Assembly: GCF_910592395.1 (NCBI RefSeq)
Contig: NC_088316.1
Span: 6,016,001 to 6,080,000 of the forward strand
DNA length: 64,000 nt
Direction of reading: 5' to 3'
Source of the DNA: Lineus longissimus
Taxonomy: Eukaryota; Nemertea; Pilidiophora; Heteronemertea; Lineidae
The notes below the pieces were generated by a model. It ran no database searches. It was not told the origin of the DNA and was given only the letters and a program-made list of their open reading frames with translations. Shown here piece after piece: positions 47,241-56,191 of this stretch (within the stretch, counting starts at the first letter, position 1; the number at the start of each line of letters is the position of its first letter). A program made the translations under genes and the position numbers.

Positions 47241-48962
47241 TTAGGATTTATTCAGATGGTCGACAAGTCTTGTTATCTTCCTTTGGTCCCCCAACGAAAG
47301 TTTGTTTGTACTTCTGTAGTTGCGAAGACTTCTCTGCAGCTTCCCGACATCATTAGTAAACTCTTTAGCCTTTAGCAGGGGCTTTGGAGAACCTTTAACG
47401 TATTTTAGAAACTCGATGACCCTCCTGTTCGAGAAGAGATCTCCTGATTCGTTTGCTTTTATGATGGCAAATGGGTCAGACTGTACATCTGAAGCTTGAG
47501 ACATGTTGTCGAATGAGACGGATATCTGGGACATTGTGTCAAAGGAGCGATCCAGATCCATAGCTGATCCATCCTCCGCATCATCATTCCCAAGCTCCGC
47601 AATGGGTTCATCAGGAGGTTGTGCGTTTGTTGCAGATATAGTTTTTTCAATACGTGGGACCTTGCGCGAGGCCGAGTCACTATTGTGCGGTGACGTTGAT
47701 GGGGTAGGCGACAAAGACCTAGCACGCGACTTTCTAGTTGCTGGCTTGGATGGAAGGCACGCTTGATGACTGTCGTTTTTTGTCGGAACTGAATCACTCT
47801 CAGCAGCATTTCCAGATACGTAAGGGGCCGTTAGAGAGAAGTTCAAGCCATCGAGAGTGAACGGCAAGCCCGTATCCACAAGAGTATCGACTGAGGGCGT
47901 GTCAACTGGTTGATGGGGCTGTGCATTGCCAACAAGAGGGTTGAAACTGTCTATTTGAGAGGTTTCCATAGGATCTTGCAGAGAATCCGTATTCAAACCT
48001 AGGCGTGGTTGAGTGTCATCTTGAGAGGAATCTAGATTTTGACGGTCAGTGCTGGCCTTTGGGTCCACAACAACACTCCTGATTGATTTTGAAACATAGT
48101 CTCCAACGGACTCCTGCGCTGCAGGTCCTGCGACAGTGGGAATGGCTGGGGTGCTTGTTTTTGGATCATTTGTCGAAGCCAACAAAGCGGCTTGTGCTTT
48201 TCCTGCGACAGGAGGAGCCACAGTAGTTGAATTTGCTTTTGAACGACAACGACGCGTAGGATGGCCGATTTTCTTACACATATCGCACCGTAGATTGTTA
48301 TCTGTTGACAAGTAGACCTTGACCAGGTCAGGACCAGACGGAACCATCAGAGTATACGGCAGCTCTGCCCCGGGATCGAGACTTATCCTAGTTTGTCTAC
48401 GAAAAGACTTGATGTGACTTAGGCCCTTTTGCCTGGTACCAAGAGGGATGTAACGGATGTTATTGGTTACTGTTCCGAATTGACGAAGCTGCATTATTAT
48501 GGCATCGTTGGGCAGAAAGGGTGGTACTCCGGAAATAATGAGGTTGGTAGTCGGCTTTCCAACCGGATGAACGTCTAAGAAGTGTCCATTCACAGTCAAC
48601 CCATGAGCAGTAACAATATTCGCAAAAGTCATAGACGTGAAGAAAACCTTCGCTTTTCTCTCACATTTAGAAGCAGCGACAATATTCTCTGCTCCGACAA
48701 TTTTAGCTATTGGGAGCAAGTAATCGTCCAAGGTAGCGTCATCAATAAACCTGCATTGTATTCCGTGTTCTCGGCTCATACCCCAGAAAAGGTCCTCTTT
48801 TATCAATTGACTCATTGGATTATCCAATACCTCTGCAAATGATTTGCTGCTATTGATTGGTGATCTAGGCCCGTCTGCACTACCAGTGCCTGACGTATGT
48901 GTAGGCCTATTGCATGGTGTAGTGTATGCCTTGCTAGGCCCAGGAACCTGAGAATCCTGCAT
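47241..48962 (-). CDS. LINE copy C ORF1 protein (573 residues, intact)
   Basis: Starts at the shared MQDSQVPGPSKAY. The frame runs 18 codons further upstream, but those codons differ from copies A and B because C lacks one base at about 48983, so the upstream extension is not conserved coding. CCHC knuckle at residues about 226-239. Confidence 0.85.
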   Translation of the reverse strand: MQDSQVPGPSKAYTTPCNRPTHTSGTGSADGPRSPINSSKSFAEVLDNPMSQLIKEDLFWGMSREHGIQCRFIDDATLDDYLLPIAKIVGAENIVAASKCERKAKVFFTSMTFANIVTAHGLTVNGHFLDVHPVGKPTTNLIISGVPPFLPNDAIIMQLRQFGTVTNNIRYIPLGTRQKGLSHIKSFRRQTRISLDPGAELPYTLMVPSGPDLVKVYLSTDNNLRCDMCKKIGHPTRRCRSKANSTTVAPPVAGKAQAALLASTNDPKTSTPAIPTVAGPAAQESVGDYVSKSIRSVVVDPKASTDRQNLDSSQDDTQPRLGLNTDSLQDPMETSQIDSFNPLVGNAQPHQPVDTPSVDTLVDTGLPFTLDGLNFSLTAPYVSGNAAESDSVPTKNDSHQACLPSKPATRKSRARSLSPTPSTSPHNSDSASRKVPRIEKTISATNAQPPDEPIAELGNDDAEDGSAMDLDRSFDTMSQISVSFDNMSQASDVQSDPFAIIKANESGDLFSNRRVIEFLKYVKGSPKPLLKAKEFTNDVGKLQRSLRNYRSTNKLSLGDQRKITRLVDHLNKS

Positions 48963-49168
48963 GATTTTGAAAACCAAAGTTCCCAAAAGCCCACAAAGGC
49001 CACAAAAAGTGACCAAAACTTACCAGCAAGAAGCTAGCCTGAATATTAACGAAAACAAAGAACCAAAAAGCGAAAAGAAACGTGAAACCTAAATAAGCGA
49101 AAACTGTGAAAGTATCGGAGACCGACATGAAACTTGACCTCCCCCTATGAGAGAGAGAGAGAGAGAGA

Positions 49169-50113
49169 CATCCTTCCTCGACCAAGTACTGAACGTGAAT
49201 GATCAGTTTGTTTACATCCCTCGATTATGACGCTTATGGGAATGACGTCAGACCAAAACAAAAACAAATCGTCCAGTTGTCTATTTACCTGAGACAGGTA
49301 AATTAAAGATTCCTCCATGTGTTTCAGAGAGGGGGATGGAGAGATCCTTCCTCGGGCCAGGTACTGAGGGCAAATGAACCGTTTATTTTCCTCTTGCCTC
49401 CGATTATCCCGATTATGATAAATGAGGCAAACAAACGGTTTGGGGGGCGCGTGTCTTCCGTTACCTCCAACTCCGTGAGTGTTTCACGATTGAGAGGCTT
49501 CAGTTATCCTCCGATGATGGGTTGCTTTCAGTGATCGAAAGCATTCCGTTCAAATACTTAAAACAACTGAGGAACACTGGCTTCAACTTGACAATTTTAA
49601 GAAAATAGTGTGGCAAACCACCAAAAAAAGAAGTAGTTTGTTAAGTTGTTTTCCTCATTCCAGTGTTGAACAATCGTTTCGTGTATTTTCAGAGTCCTGA
49701 CAACAATCATGCGTTCATTGCCTTGCAATTGGTCTATCAAAGCTTGGCGATCGAATCATCAATTACCAAAGTCTGGTGTTTGGTCGTCGTTGCATGCATT
49801 CAAACCACACAAGAAATTAACAAAACTTCAGAGACAACAGAGAGTATGGTTTACGGTATACAAAAAATTTATTTTCAAGACACACAAAAAAACTCACCCA
49901 AACAGTGTAAAAACCTTCGACATATTATTCGAAATCTGTTTTTAAAAAACGAGAAAATATGAAACTGGTGGTTAAAAAAAACCCCACAATCGACAAGGTT
50001 AACCGAAATTATGCACTCCAATGTATCGTCTGAGGGCAACCGCAAAAAAAAACAGGATTGAAAGAGAGTTGAAGAACTTGTCAAAAATTAGACAAGATTA
50101 ATACGATCCGTAC
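49169..50113. other. Non-coding stretch between LINE array and first Polinton ORF
   Basis: Contains an imperfect direct repeat: 49168-49250 and 49335-49420 share ATCCTTCCTCG, CCAAGTACTGA/CCAGGTACTGA, AATGA and CCGATTATxxxG. It may include the Polinton terminus, but no inverted partner can be seen because the other end is outside the window. Confidence 0.4.
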
Positions 50114-50413
50114 TCACTGATTGAAAAGATCTGAAATCAGCGGAGTTATATCCTCCATCCACTTTTCAGTGGCAACCCTCAGGAGATACATAGGATTGCA
50201 CATTTGCACTTTGTTTTCACATGCTTCAGCGGCCAAGTCCTTCGTAAATTCAAAAGGATCGATCAGTTTCACGGCGTCGGGAACAATGTCACCGAATGTC
50301 TCTGCCAATGTCTCTTTCTCAAATAAACACGTGTGGTCACGCTGACCGGGATATCCGTTGACGCAGCCTTCACATTTCCGTTCGTTGACAGTTCTAGATA
50401 GTTTAAACAGCAT
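50114..50413 (-). CDS. Polinton small Cys-rich protein (99 residues), function unknown
   Basis: Begins MLFKLSRTVNERKCEGCVNG, followed by a PGQRDHTCLF segment, giving C-x2-C...H-x-C, a likely zinc-binding knuckle. Similar short ORFs occur in Polintons as I recall them; no function is known to me. Last ORF on the left side of the element. Confidence 0.5.
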   Translation of the reverse strand: MLFKLSRTVNERKCEGCVNGYPGQRDHTCLFEKETLAETFGDIVPDAVKLIDPFEFTKDLAAEACENKVQMCNPMYLLRVATEKWMEDITPLISDLFNQ

Positions 50414-50428
50414 CCTTGCGACGATAGA

Positions 50429-50683
50429 TTATGCTAACAGTGCTAGAGGGGTCGATCGCAGCTTATCGGTGTGCGAGGTCTGCCCGTTCTCCAACTGCAG
50501 TTTCAGCTTATCCCAAGTTGCCCAATCGAGGCACACGCCGATCTTGGTGGGCACGCGTATCGGCTTGGCGTCCTTATCAGTACCCGTTGTAAAGTCTAGC
50601 CACTTCCGTATCTGCACGAAGCATTTAAGCGAGAGGACGCACGTGACAAAATATTGTTTGTTATTGTTTTGCTGGGGTTTGTA
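50429..50683 (-). pseudogene. PC4-like ssDNA-binding ORF, start lost
   Basis: The open frame runs from just after a TGA at 50684-50686 to 50429, with no ATG. YFVTCVLSLKCFVQIRKWLD followed by PIRVPTKIGVCL and WDKL resembles the PC4/p15 transcription-coactivator fold (strand, IR-x-W/Y, PT-KKG, W-x-L). It overlaps the truncated protease ORF by 23 bases, suggesting a deletion fused the two genes. Confidence 0.4.
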
Positions 50684-50858
50684 TCAGAATAGCCACCCAA
50701 TGTTCCCCTTTATAAGTACTAGGGTGCGTATTACAGATGTAAGCACCCGGAACCTTTCTTACATGATTTGGAATCTTGTCACATGCAAAAACACCTTTGA
50801 ATATAGGTTTAAGATATTTGTCTAATGTACATAGTCTTTCGATTTCAAAAGTATTCAT
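50661..50858 (-). pseudogene. PRO: Adenain-type cysteine protease, truncated
   Basis: The N-terminal 65 residues contain GVFACDKIP and GEHWVAI, matching the start of Polinton/adenovirus-type maturation proteases and including the catalytic His. Sequence departs right after HWVAI and stops; the rest of the roughly 190-residue family fold, with the acidic, Gln and Cys catalytic residues, is missing. The enzyme cannot be active. Confidence 0.7.
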
Positions 50859-52175
50859 TTATAGTCCTTCATTACATTTCTAACCCTATCAATTTCAATG
50901 AGATTGTCAAATTCGGCTAAGACCAACACGTTGATAGACTGGGCTAGCGGGGTTGCAAACCCCAAATCTATTCTAACATTTCCCTCTTGAATCAGATCCA
51001 TATGTTGACCCTCTGACATGTCTGCTGTCAAGTCAAACGCCCACAGCCAGTAACCGTTCTTATAATCACTACGGGATATCGAATTGCCGTGATCGTCAAA
51101 CAATTTATTTGTGCCCGAAAATAAAGTCAAGTATGACCGAATGTAATTGGATTGGGCAAAGTCAGGTTTCAACGGCTTTGAGGGAAACTGTTGCTCTCCA
51201 GCCGAAATTGACAACGAGTTGACCGAAAAATGCTGGAAATTATATGGGTTCGCTTTGTTGCTACCACAAAATGACTCATTGCTGACCATAGCTAACACCA
51301 CTCGTCTCGGAATTTGACCCAGGAATACATTATCTCTGCTAATGTTTTGATCACCTGCTGATATCGTGAACGATTTAACAACACTTCGACGTATGGGATA
51401 TTTCGCTGTTGTAGTCATTAGTGCTTTTGCATGAGCATTTACAACCGAAGGATTAATTTTAACCTTCCTAACGTACAGCGCTACCTGTTCAATTTTTATG
51501 CCGTAATCACTTCCTTGAGCCGCCATTAAATTAAAGGAAGTTTTGCTTGGGATGAAACAAAGCTTCATGTCAACACCGTTCAAGAGATAGCGTTCTTGAA
51601 AAAAACATATCAAGATGAGGTTTATCAATCATCTCAATTGGAGCACTTTTTGCTATAAGGTTATGACGTTTTTTGAAACCAGAATTAACATCGGCCGCTG
51701 CCGGATCGATGTGTTCAAATTTTTCCCCATCATCAGAATACCAAAGTTGACTCGTTAACTGAGACTTCTTTGCATCTTCCCCATAGGTCAGGAGTGTTTG
51801 CATGTAAGACTTGTAATGGTAATGCGCACTGGATGATGTCACAACCTCCCCATTCAGAGCCAACTCAACCTGACTGTATAAATAATGTAACCAGTTGTTA
51901 ACGGGTCCTACCTTTTCATTTTCTTCAAGATCAGCGTAGGTGCCATCCCCTTGCAACTTTTTCACACGAACTTTTAGATAAAACAACGTATTACTGAGGT
52001 CAATGTATTCGTCCCCTTTCCCGCTTACAAAGAACTCAATAGGACTGCTACTCTCGACAGTTGCTAATGGTTGGTATTCAGCCCATCCCCCTTTTACCAT
52101 ACTGGTGTTGACACTAGGTCCTAATAAAAGATCCAGCTCAGATTTAGTGGACTCGAAGGAACTAGCGTGCATCAT
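50855..52175 (-). pseudogene. MCP: Polinton major capsid protein (double jelly-roll), frame-broken
   Basis: Two frames cover one hexon-like capsid gene: 52175 down to about 51605, then about 51600 down to 50855. The first opens MMHASSFESTKSELDLL and carries GGWAEYQPLATV; the second contains QGSDYGIKIEQVALYVRKVK and ends EIDRVRNVMKDYK. Both read through the same FF codons at an A7 run (51599-51605, plus strand), so the break is a one-base length change there. Total about 430 codons, the normal size. Neighbours are the pX-like and protease genes, as in other Polintons. Confidence 0.8.
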
Positions 52176-52182
52176 CTTTAGT

Positions 52183-52668
52183 TCAGGAAAATATGTCCGT
52201 TGTTCTTCTCTTCTTCAAACCTACTTTCAAACTGACACCTTTACTAGGTTTACGCTTTCTTTTATTTGTGGTAGCATTTAGAGAGATTTTTGTTTTCGAA
52301 CCAGTAACATGTCGGGCGGTTTTATCAAGAAGATCCATCCCAAGATTTTTTCCAAATGCTATAGCATGTTCTTTTGCAGCGTTCTTGATAGGTCTACCTT
52401 TCAGGACATCTGACGCTAATTTTGATCCTCTTGGAAGTAAATGCTTCCCAGCTGTCTTTGCAGTGCTCTTTAGAATTGGAATGGCCAATTTTGACAATCC
52501 ACTTAAAATTGCACCTAAACCATAACCTTTTTGATAACGAGCCCCTCTAAAGACATTTAGCCCCCTACCCCCCTGATTTACATAGTAATTATCAAAGGCG
52601 TTGGGGTGTGATACGTAGGGTTTTAACATTGTTACGATTACAAGTGTTTCCTGAAGTGAAGTTGGCAA
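52183..52668 (-). CDS. pX/core-like basic virion protein
   Basis: 161 residues, Lys/Arg-rich at the C-terminus (KRKRKPSKG, KKRRTTD). The centre has YQKGYGLGAILSGL and a glycine-alanine hydrophobic stretch like the membrane-active or core proteins (pX/pVI-like) of adintoviruses. The initiator is uncertain: the ATG at 52627 (MLKPYVSHPNAFDNYYV) gives a better start than the annotated frame edge. Intact. Confidence 0.55.
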   Translation of the reverse strand: MPTSLQETLVIVTMLKPYVSHPNAFDNYYVNQGGRGLNVFRGARYQKGYGLGAILSGLSKLAIPILKSTAKTAGKHLLPRGSKLASDVLKGRPIKNAAKEHAIAFGKNLGMDLLDKTARHVTGSKTKISLNATTNKRKRKPSKGVSLKVGLKKRRTTDIFS

Positions 52669-52745
52669 ACAGCTCTTCCTCTAAGGAATGATATCGGATC
52701 CCCCATATCGTCCTTTAAATCAATTTCAATTGTTTCAAAAAAGGA

Positions 52746-53396
52746 CTAGCTTACAGGATAATAACGAACCTGTTTAAACGAATAGTGCATTAAATCGCCA
52801 AACTTCCCTTTGATTGGGACGGCTCTTAGCAACGAAGCCTGAGTGTCTTCGACACTTTGTGGCAAAATTGCATCGCTGTATATATAAACGTTATAAATCC
52901 CGCCATTCATGTCCACAAGAGATTCAAAATGGCTTTTTTCGGGAGTTCCCCTGATAACATATATTTGATTTTTGGATATCGGCTCAAACCCTAGCAATGA
53001 AGCGAGGTTTGCGGATAGTTTGAGAGAACCGGACACCATAAACGTTAATTCTACCTTGTTGGCATGGGGTTTGTAATCAAATTTCACATGTTCGTCCTTA
53101 CATACAGATTTTTGTATTTGGTCGATCAATGCCTTTGCTGTGGAGTAGTGCCCATCGGGTATTCTATAGGTGTAGCTGACATTTTCTAACTCAAAAGTGA
53201 AATAAGTATCAATCTCCTTCAGATTACACCAAGTGTACGGTATTTGGGCTTCAGACAACCCAACTGACCATTCGGACGGTTCAGACAGGTTAATCGGCTT
53301 AGCAAGTTTTGTCATATAATTTTGAATGGTGTTGCCAGGGAAGTATCTCATGGAACTATTAGACGGAAGAGTGTGTCTAAACTCAGTGTGATCCAT
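52746..53396 (-). CDS. Polinton minor capsid (penton-type) protein
   Basis: 216 residues with FRHTLPSNSSMRYFPGNT at the N-terminus and SEWSVGLSEAQIPYTW, both hallmarks of a very common Polinton protein thought to be the penton-like minor capsid subunit. The C-terminal block IYNVYIYSDAILPQSVED and LLRAVPIKG fits as well. Shorter than many relatives but ends cleanly. Intact; sits upstream of the pX-like gene. Confidence 0.65.
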   Translation of the reverse strand: MDHTEFRHTLPSNSSMRYFPGNTIQNYMTKLAKPINLSEPSEWSVGLSEAQIPYTWCNLKEIDTYFTFELENVSYTYRIPDGHYSTAKALIDQIQKSVCKDEHVKFDYKPHANKVELTFMVSGSLKLSANLASLLGFEPISKNQIYVIRGTPEKSHFESLVDMNGGIYNVYIYSDAILPQSVEDTQASLLRAVPIKGKFGDLMHYSFKQVRYYPVS

Positions 53397-53448
53397 ATCT
53401 GATGATTGCTGATGAAAATTATTGACCAGAGCGGGATATTAAATTTTT

Positions 53449-53691
53449 TTAATTTTTGGGTTGGGCATTATATATCCAAGGCAACTAGAAAAAAATTGCA
53501 ACAAACATTTTACTGTCTCCGCTACCAATAGAAATATTAACAAGCGACACGATAATGACAATGTAAATTAAGATAATCTGACAAAAATAGACACACTCTG
53601 GCTTTGGTATTCTCCGTCCGCAAACATACCACTCAGGGTCTTTTCGTGTGGTGTCTTCACCAGACGACTGCATTTTACTAAATGTGAGCAT
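53449..53691 (-). pseudogene. Small single-pass membrane protein of Polinton, frame-broken near its end
   Basis: KDPEWYVCGRRIPKPECVYF is followed by a hydrophobic helix (IILIYIVIIVSLVNIS). The frame ends at an A7 run (53489-53495, plus strand); the next frame continues SCLGYIMPNPKIK, the family's usual C-terminus. A small virion or envelope-associated role is possible but unknown. Confidence 0.6.
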
Positions 53692-53694
53692 ACG

Positions 53695-54780
53695 TTAGAT
53701 CCTTCTGTTTTTGACATTTTCTATATCAGATTTCTTCAACCATGTGTTAAATTTATCTGGATAATTCAACCATTTTACAAGTACCATTTTCTGTTTCCCT
53801 TTCCCCTTCTCCTCTAATATTTCATCGATTTTGTAAATTTTGTCGTCAGGCTCATCTACAACTTGCAACTCTTCACGGTAAAATGTTCCTTGTATCTTTT
53901 CACCGCCATAGTCCTCTAATGTATAAACCGCTGGTCTGCGATGTTTCAGTATACCAGCAATGGTGAAAATCTCAACAGTAAAGTTAGAAGTGTATCCCTT
54001 TTCAAAAATACCCTTTGCCCGACTTATCCTGACTTTATCACCAACTGAAAGCAATTTATTTGGTTTTGTAAACTTTTTACGTTTCCCATAAAGTGTATGC
54101 CAAACTTCTCCTGCATTGAGCAAATTGACCGATGACGGTGTTCTCTTAATACTGCTGTGCCAGGTGTTATTGTAAGAATTAACCACTTCAGGAAGTATAT
54201 CAACATATTTGTGCGTGTTGTTCGCCGAAAGGTAACGGGAAACCTTCGTTTTAAGTGTCCTGTTAAATCTTTCTATTATTGCACACTTCACAAAATTATT
54301 TGTTGTGTAGTGATGGATATTTTCACTTTTTAGAAATATTTTCATGTTGCTACAAACAAATTCCTTCCCATTGTCTGTTCTTAAATTCTTTGGTTTACGC
54401 CCCGATAAACGGATGATTTCTTTGAAAGCTTCAACGATTTCATCACCTCTTTTGGTTTTCAAACAGACTACGAAAGCCATTTTACTCAGGCAGTCTATCA
54501 CAGTAAGAAGAAAACGTACGCCATTGTTTTCGTTTTTACTCTTACTCATATCACAAAGATCAGCTTCCCAAAGCCAGTCAATATCATTGCAGATAATTCT
54601 GCCTTTGGGAAATCGCCTTCGGACATCTCTATGCAGTGTATATGTGTCTTGTTTATCTAACCATTGCTGGATTTTCTGCTTGGAATACTTACTTCCCGTA
54701 GTTTTTTTTATTGCATTCACGCTGCTGAAGCTTGCAGGATTTGCTGGACTGTAATAAATTTTCGTTAACTCTTTATCCAT
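53695..54780 (-). CDS. INT: Polinton integrase with chromodomain (intact)
   Basis: 361 residues. The retroviral-type catalytic core has WEADLCDM (first Asp), LRTDNGKEF (second Asp) and AIIERFNRTLK (Glu). The C-terminal residues about 310-355 form a chromodomain: YKIDEILEE, MVLVKWLNYPDKFNTW. Integrates the element DNA, and the chromodomain may steer it to marked chromatin. Typical length and no breaks. Confidence 0.92.
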   Translation of the reverse strand: MDKELTKIYYSPANPASFSSVNAIKKTTGSKYSKQKIQQWLDKQDTYTLHRDVRRRFPKGRIICNDIDWLWEADLCDMSKSKNENNGVRFLLTVIDCLSKMAFVVCLKTKRGDEIVEAFKEIIRLSGRKPKNLRTDNGKEFVCSNMKIFLKSENIHHYTTNNFVKCAIIERFNRTLKTKVSRYLSANNTHKYVDILPEVVNSYNNTWHSSIKRTPSSVNLLNAGEVWHTLYGKRKKFTKPNKLLSVGDKVRISRAKGIFEKGYTSNFTVEIFTIAGILKHRRPAVYTLEDYGGEKIQGTFYREELQVVDEPDDKIYKIDEILEEKGKGKQKMVLVKWLNYPDKFNTWLKKSDIENVKNRRI

Positions 54781-54820
54781 GCTGAAAAAAGGCTAATAAG
54801 ATTTAATACATGTAATAGTG

Positions 54821-55747
54821 TTAGTACTGTATCCACGATATTGGGGTTCGGTCGTCATGTAAAATACTTTCCGACTGCTTCCGTTTCTTGTTTTTTGACG
54901 GTGCAGGAGAAAACAATTTGCGTGTTTGATGTAGTTGTCTGACAGGTTGTGTAAATGCTGTCAAATCGCCTCTTTCTAAAACATTTCTAAGCTCATCCAA
55001 ACCACGGGTAATTGAAGGGTGCCTCCTATTTCTCACAGCACCGTTAATGATATCAGAGATGTTGCTTCCTTTGACTGTTTTGCCACGAATGGAGAGTTCC
55101 CCATCGCTGCTCCATTTAATATCGGGATTAGTAACAATATCTTTAAGCAATTTAGTTGCTTTAGACCTATAGCTTTTTGGGACCGTATCCAAAATCTCCG
55201 AAACATTTATTGGGGATTGAACTGAATTTGACAACAAATTAGAATGAGTTGGTGATGATGAGAATGAGGATGATGATGCTGAGGATGCGATATTTGAAAC
55301 AAGAGGTTGTGGTGATACGTGTGGAACTTTCTCTGAGACTATTGATGGTGAGACAGTGGGAGGTTTAAACGTAGATCCAGTAGTGAGGTTTCGCAACCAC
55401 CCGGTTAGGCCCTACGACGACGTTTATCTATTGTGTGAGTTCACCTGAACAATAGATAAACGTCGTCGTAGGGTGGTTGCGAAACCTCACTAACTTGACG
55501 GTGTATAAGACTTAAACTTCCTAAGTGCTTCGCTATACAGATGCATCTTCTCAGATTCAGGGATGTCAGTTCTTTGTAGAATCAATTGCATTTCGTTGTC
55601 CAGCTTCATGGCCATATTTTGCATAGGAGCAGCTATTTCCTTGAATTTTATTTTTGTTTGCAGACTTGAAAGCAGGTCTTGAGGAATTAAAGCCATTTTC
55701 TGAACCTTCTCCATATTCAAAAGAAAGTAAGAAAGATTTAAATGCAA
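54821..55747 (-). pseudogene. Polinton conserved gene of unknown function, split by a hairpin insertion
   Basis: Two ORFs are halves of one Polinton protein. The first (55747 down to about 55493; likely start ATG at 55714) has KMALIPQDLLSSLQ and LDNEMQLILQRTDIPESEKM. The second (from about 55380 to 54821) has a Ser-rich linker and WSSDGELSIRGKTVKGSNIS with RHPSITRGLDEL. The palindrome 55381-55492 sits between them and supplies the premature TAG of the first half. Confidence 0.65.
55381..55492. mobile_element. 112-bp hairpin element inserted in Polinton gene
   Basis: TAGTGAGGTTTCGCAACCAC at the left is exactly inverted at the right, and the match continues through CCTACGACGACGTTTATCTA. The left arm has about 9 extra bases (CGGTTAGGC). 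The loop is about 14 bases. Ends in TA on both sides. Confidence 0.8.
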
Positions 55748-55752
55748 CGTTT

Positions 55753-56109
55753 TTAAGTATTTCCAAACACCCTCCCAAAAATTGAGCCAAGTGCACCAAG
55801 TGCTGGACCAATTAAAAATGGCAAGAACCCGCCGTGCTGAAGAATTTGTTTGTTCTTTTTAAGTGATGTACTTTTCTTTGCTAGGTTTCTAAGTCTTGTG
55901 CGATTAGGTTTTAATTTTTGAAACTGATGCTTCTTCAACGGAACATTTGCCTTCAATGTATTCAACGCACATTCACAAATGGCATCCATAGTTTCCTTGG
56001 AAATGTTTTTAACCATTTCCTTCCTTTTCTTTGGCCTCGCCCTTACGAGTTTCTTAAGTACAAATGCTTGCTCTCTTAACCGCGACATAATGCGTCCCTC
56101 AACAGCCAC
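55753..56109 (-). CDS. Polinton small basic protein with GGFL C-terminal segment
   Basis: 118 residues; the likely start is ATG 56088 (MSRLREQAFVLKKLVRARPK). ISKETMDAICECALNTLKAN and ILQHGGFLPFLIGPALGALG are widespread in Polintons. The C-terminal glycine-rich hydrophobic stretch may be membrane-active, as in pVI-like proteins; function is inferred only. Intact. Confidence 0.6.
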   Translation of the reverse strand: MAVEGRIMSRLREQAFVLKKLVRARPKKRKEMVKNISKETMDAICECALNTLKANVPLKKHQFQKLKPNRTRLRNLAKKSTSLKKNKQILQHGGFLPFLIGPALGALGSIFGRVFGNT

Positions 56110-56191
56110 TTGAAGAGAATGAATAACTTCAGACTTGTTGATAACTTAAATAAATATTACACCATCTTCGAGCAAAGTCAGTCAGCATGAA

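Larger units (their letters stand above)
42820..49148 (-). mobile_element. LINE copy C, full length with both ORFs intact
   Basis: 6329 bp between TC tracts. The 5' UTR is about 186 bp before ATG 48962. ORF1 and ORF2 are separated by 26 bp, and the 3' UTR is about 490 bp. No poly(A) tail: the 3' end is GTTAATATCC joined to (TC)n, as in microsatellite-targeting LINEs. Confidence 0.88.
25602..49168 (-). mobile_element. Head-to-tail array of three Tx1-like LINEs at a TC microsatellite
   Basis: Copies A (25615-31945), B (31967-42808 with insertions) and C (42820-49148) all lie on the minus strand. The outer borders and both internal junctions are GA runs on the plus strand: 25604-25615, 31946-31966, 42809-42819 and 49149-49168. 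In element sense each starts (TC)n-TAGGGGGAGGTC and ends GTTAATATCC-(TC)n. Named Tx1-clade families (Kibi and relatives) are known to insert in TC-type microsatellites, so target specificity is the simplest reading. Confidence 0.8.
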
